NCBI RefSeq assembly: GCF_036786105.1
Contig: NZ_DAIQRQ010000024.1
Span: 4,312 to 68,311, forward strand
Source: Ohtaekwangia sp036786105
GTDB taxonomy: Bacteria; Bacteroidota; Bacteroidia; Cytophagales; Cyclobacteriaceae
Length of the DNA: 64,000 nucleotides
Direction of reading: 5' to 3'
The position numbers were made by a program, and so were the translations under genes. Below are positions 61,783 through 64,000 of the stretch, piece after piece. Every line of letters begins with the position of its first letter. The first letter of the stretch is position 1. Below the pieces are notes generated by a model. That model was not told the DNA's origin. It did no database searches and worked only from the letters and a program-made list of their open reading frames with translations.

Positions 61783-62895
61783 TACTACCTGGTAGTGCTG
61801 TTCCTGCACATAACAGGGAATACACTCCTCGCCTATATTTTATTAGCGCTGTGCCTGGCGGCTTCCAACTTCACCATCTTTTCAATATATATATCGCCCG
61901 AAAGCCTCAGCTGTTCAACGCTCATCTTCTTTGTGTATCATTACTATAAATTTCTGCAAACATCCAGTTATCGAAATCTTTTATTTGCGGGATTGTTCCT
62001 GGGGTGGCTGGTTACACTAAAAGCATACTTTGCCATTCTCTTTCTTCCCATTGGCATACATTTTCTGTTTACACAGAATAGATTTAACCTTAACCATCTT
62101 ATTATCGCTGCAAAAAGAACTCTTGTGATCGCAACACCGCTGATCATCTTCCTTACTCCATGGACGATTCGAAATTATACTATCTATGGAAAGATTATTC
62201 CGTTGCAGATCAATGCAACCGCAGGGTATAATTACACACAAGCTGATATGGCCTTCCGGAGGTTTGTACAGGCCTGGGGTGGCGATATAATTTTTTGGGA
62301 GAAGACGAGTGCGGGTTGTTACTTTATTCCTAATGCCGGCATTCCCTGCGAATTTAAGATGCCTGCATACGCATATACCCGTGAATATGATTCAACGGAT
62401 ATTCAATCTGTACGCAGTAAGTATATAAATCTCCAAACTCATTATTCAGAAACACTCGAAAAAGAAGTAACTGCTGATTTTGATCGTCTCACCAAAAGCT
62501 TCCAGCAGGAAAAACCATGGCAGTTCTATATCGTATCTCCGTTTCGAATTACAGCAAAGTTTCTGGTGCACAGCGGATCGTACTATTTACCGATACATTC
62601 ATCCAATCCATGCTTTCACCCAATTCAATTGGGTATTAAAGTAAGTCAAACCGTTCTTTACTGGATTAGTCTCCTGGCAGGTTTACCAGGAATTATACTG
62701 CTTTCCATAAGAACCAGAAACAGCGTGCTTGCTTTTATACCGCTATCGCTCATCCTTCTCTTCCCATTTATTTTCCATGTAGGCGAAGCGCGATATTTCC
62801 GTACGGCAGAGCCTCTGTTATACCTGGGAGCCCTATACCTGGTGTGGAGTCTTTTTTCTTTTCTGAAAGACAGCCAGCATCCAACAATCGCATAA
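61783..62895 (+). CDS. Membrane glycosyltransferase (GT39/PMT-like), 5' end lost in gap
   Basis: 371 residues visible. Membrane helices at the start (YYLVVLFLHITGNTLLAYIL, LCLAASNFTIFSIYIS), the positively charged P..lLTPWtiRNY segment (FLTPWTIRNYTIYGKIIPLQ), a periplasmic domain, and more helices near the end (VLYWISLLAGLPGIILLSI, FIPLSLILLFPFIF). It resembles the ArnT/PMT_2-like glycosyltransferases that use polyprenyl-phosphate sugars. The stop codon sits at the edge of the 21-bp minisatellite. Confidence 0.8.
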   Translation, partial: YYLVVLFLHITGNTLLAYILLALCLAASNFTIFSIYISPESLSCSTLIFFVYHYYKFLQTSSYRNLLFAGLFLGWLVTLKAYFAILFLPIGIHFLFTQNRFNLNHLIIAAKRTLVIATPLIIFLTPWTIRNYTIYGKIIPLQINATAGYNYTQADMAFRRFVQAWGGDIIFWEKTSAGCYFIPNAGIPCEFKMPAYAYTREYDSTDIQSVRSKYINLQTHYSETLEKEVTADFDRLTKSFQQEKPWQFYIVSPFRITAKFLVHSGSYYLPIHSSNPCFHPIQLGIKVSQTVLYWISLLAGLPGIILLSIRTRNSVLAFIPLSLILLFPFIFHVGEARYFRTAEPLLYLGALYLVWSLFSFLKDSQHPTIA

Positions 62896-63141
62896 TTTCA
62901 AAACGGAATGCAATAATTCTAAAACCGGATGCAATAATTCTAAAACCGGATGCAATAATTCTAAAACCGGATGCGATAATTCTAAAACCGGATGCAATAA
63001 TTCTGAAACCGGATACAATAATTCTCGAACCGAAAGCAATAATTCTAAAACCGGACGTAATAATTCCAAGACCGGATGCGATAATTCTAAAACGGGACAT
63101 TACAATTCTGAAACCGGATGCAATAATTCTAAAATGGGACA
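62891..63141. repeat. Minisatellite: twelve 21-bp units
   Basis: Twelve back-to-back units of 21 bp, consensus CAATAATTCT-AAAACCGGATG, at 62891, 62911, 62932, 62953, 62974, 62995, 63016, 63037, 63058, 63079, 63100 and 63121. The central units are near-identical; the outer ones carry more changes, as in slippage-driven arrays. The length is a multiple of three, so both strands are open, giving spurious ORFs with a 7-residue period. No spacers, so not a CRISPR. It sits between the glycosyltransferase stop and a terminator. Confidence 0.95.
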
Positions 63142-63194
63142 TGAAAATTTAAAATCATTTTATCCTAATTTCTAATGAGACTGTATGATCTAAC

Positions 63195-63235
63195 AAAACC
63201 TTTAAGAGAATCGAATGTTACTCTTAAAGGTTTTT
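63195..63235. terminator. Bidirectional terminator
   Basis: AAAACCTTTAAGAG and CTCTTAAAGGTTTT, perfect 14-bp stem over a 12-nt loop, with A and T tails. It separates the convergent polysaccharide locus and the last gene. Confidence 0.93.
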
Positions 63236-63259
63236 AGGCTGCTTTGCTTCTACTTGAAA

Positions 63260-64000
63260 TTATTTTGCTTTGGTAAATTTTACATCGCTTACTTGCTTAT
63301 ACTGCGGGCTTGTCGCGCCAAATACTGACTTTACATAGTTCTTTATATCAAGACATACATCTACTAAGCCAGTTCCTTCGGCATATAATATGCTATTTCT
63401 GGCTATACGAGCATTGCTTAGGTTTGATTCTGCATTAACGACATCACTATTTTTTGATTTAAGATCAATCAGGCGTGTATTAAGTGAGGGTAATTGCAAC
63501 TCTTCTTCGTTAGGGGTATAATTTGGCTCTACATTGAGCGCATGTATTAAATGCTCGAAATTATCAATCTGTTTATTATAGCTCTGTTGCGATACTGACG
63601 ATGTTTTTACTTCGGGTTCAGCAACAGCGGCTTCCGTGTCCGTTGCTTCCGGCTTTTTAATGGCAACCGCTCTTTTTCCCTGAATTTTCATATTAGCCGT
63701 TTTAGCATCATCTACGTTCTGCTTTAATGCGCCTGATACAGCCATAGCATTTACTATTTTGGTGGCTATGGGTTTCAACGGTTTGAAGGCTTCTTCCCGT
63801 AAGTTGGTGGCGCTGTTGTAAACAGATTGCGAGGCTTTGAGTGCCTGGAGCGATGATCGCGCAGATGCAAGCAAGGTATTTAGCGAACTTAATTTTAACG
63901 AAGCTTTGGCGGGATTATACTTTGCCCCGTAACCAGTGCAATAAACAATCAGTTTTTCAAGGTTTGCTACATTTTGAGCATGCCCTGTTTCGGATGTTGA
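63260..64000 (-). CDS. Hypothetical helical protein, 5' end outside window
   Basis: The frame is open to the window end (SLKLSSLNTLLASARSSLQA continues upstream from the TTG at 63874), so the gene is cut by the window. It is largely alpha-helical without membrane segments: NLREEAFKPLKPIATKIVNA, VNAESNLSNARIARNSILY and an acidic linker EATDTEAAVAEPE. I know of similar hypothetical proteins in Bacteroidota but not their function. Confidence 0.75.
   Translation of the reverse strand, partial: STSETGHAQNVANLEKLIVYCTGYGAKYNPAKASLKLSSLNTLLASARSSLQALKASQSVYNSATNLREEAFKPLKPIATKIVNAMAVSGALKQNVDDAKTANMKIQGKRAVAIKKPEATDTEAAVAEPEVKTSSVSQQSYNKQIDNFEHLIHALNVEPNYTPNEEELQLPSLNTRLIDLKSKNSDVVNAESNLSNARIARNSILYAEGTGLVDVCLDIKNYVKSVFGATSPQYKQVSDVKFTKAK

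Noticed and set aside
62891..63141. CRISPR array
   Set aside because: Units of 21 bp follow each other directly; there are no unique spacers and no cas genes.
62768..63152. Repeat proteins on either strand (IIASGFR and AIILKPD periods)
   Set aside because: They are translations of the 21-bp minisatellite in frames without stops, with no start signals or other coding evidence.
1..64000. tRNA, rRNA and riboswitch genes
   Set aside because: I looked for T-loop-like GTTCGANTC sequences and conserved rRNA stretches and found none that fold sensibly; short RNAs could be missed by eye.

Overview
The window is a stretch of a draft bacterial genome (four 100-N scaffold gaps) from the phylum Bacteroidota, most likely a Cytophagia/Chitinophagia-type member. 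The evidence is two secreted proteins ending in a Por/type IX secretion sorting domain, a flexirubin-type dialkylresorcinol/aryl-polyene pigment cluster, DUF5777, DUF4266/DUF3570 and PorT-like families, Bacteroidota-style TAnnTTTG -7 promoter elements, and few Shine-Dalgarno sequences. No rRNA, tRNA, insertion sequence, prophage or CRISPR array was seen.

Layout. 1-5.4 kb: the end of a sensor kinase, a four-gene envelope operon (two cytochrome-c-like lipoproteins with expanded CXnCH motifs, a DUF5777 beta-barrel, a YceI protein), and a NarL-type two-component pair on the other strand. 5.5-13.6 kb: AhpD-type peroxidase, serine hydrolase with TPR tail, LpxO-like hydroxylase, DMT transporter, a HipA-like kinase/DUF3037 pair behind an operator-like palindrome, and membrane and periplasmic stress-type proteins. 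13.7-25 kb: small single genes (AraC regulator plus a truncated paralogue, double-PAS kinase, receiver protein, SiaC-like protein, SWIB protein with a histone-like tail) separated by unusually repeat-rich intergenic DNA. 25-39 kb: FtsX-type permease, AraC, PgeF, lipoproteins, two T9SS cargo proteins (sortilin/BNR-like and alginate-lyase-like), and tandem XRE regulators.

39.2-47.5 kb holds the pigment operon: darA, darB, an unknown protein, a BtrH-like acyltransferase, an ABC exporter pair, an ACP, a FabF-type ketosynthase and a Cys-less ketosynthase partner. The usual reductase, dehydratase, ammonia-lyase and lipid-carrier genes of such clusters are not in this window. 47.5-50.7 kb: SMR exporter and a thioredoxin/ApbE/DUF4266/DUF3570 operon that looks like an extracytoplasmic flavinylation or redox module. 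50.7-53.8 kb: an alkylation-damage island (AlkA, 2OG-Fe(II) oxygenase, separate Ada metal-binding domain, AraC-MGMT fusion). 53.8-55.8 kb: panB, a PyrR-like phosphoribosyltransferase and an Lrp regulator. 55.8-62.9 kb: a surface-polysaccharide locus with divergent arms (asnB and GT4; GT2, hexapeptide acyltransferase, sugar aminotransferase, membrane glycosyltransferase), ending in a twelve-unit 21-bp minisatellite and a strong terminator.

The most distinctive non-coding content is at least five families of short dispersed intergenic repeats: CGTTA-word hairpins, a CCCACAGAAATCACAG palindrome, a composite GTGTGAGTG/GTCGGAAAG element, a TTTTCCCAATGAAAA cluster, and the minisatellite. Two of the four assembly breaks (20.9 and 28.66 kb) coincide with a hairpin or repeat copy; the other two lie inside coding sequence.
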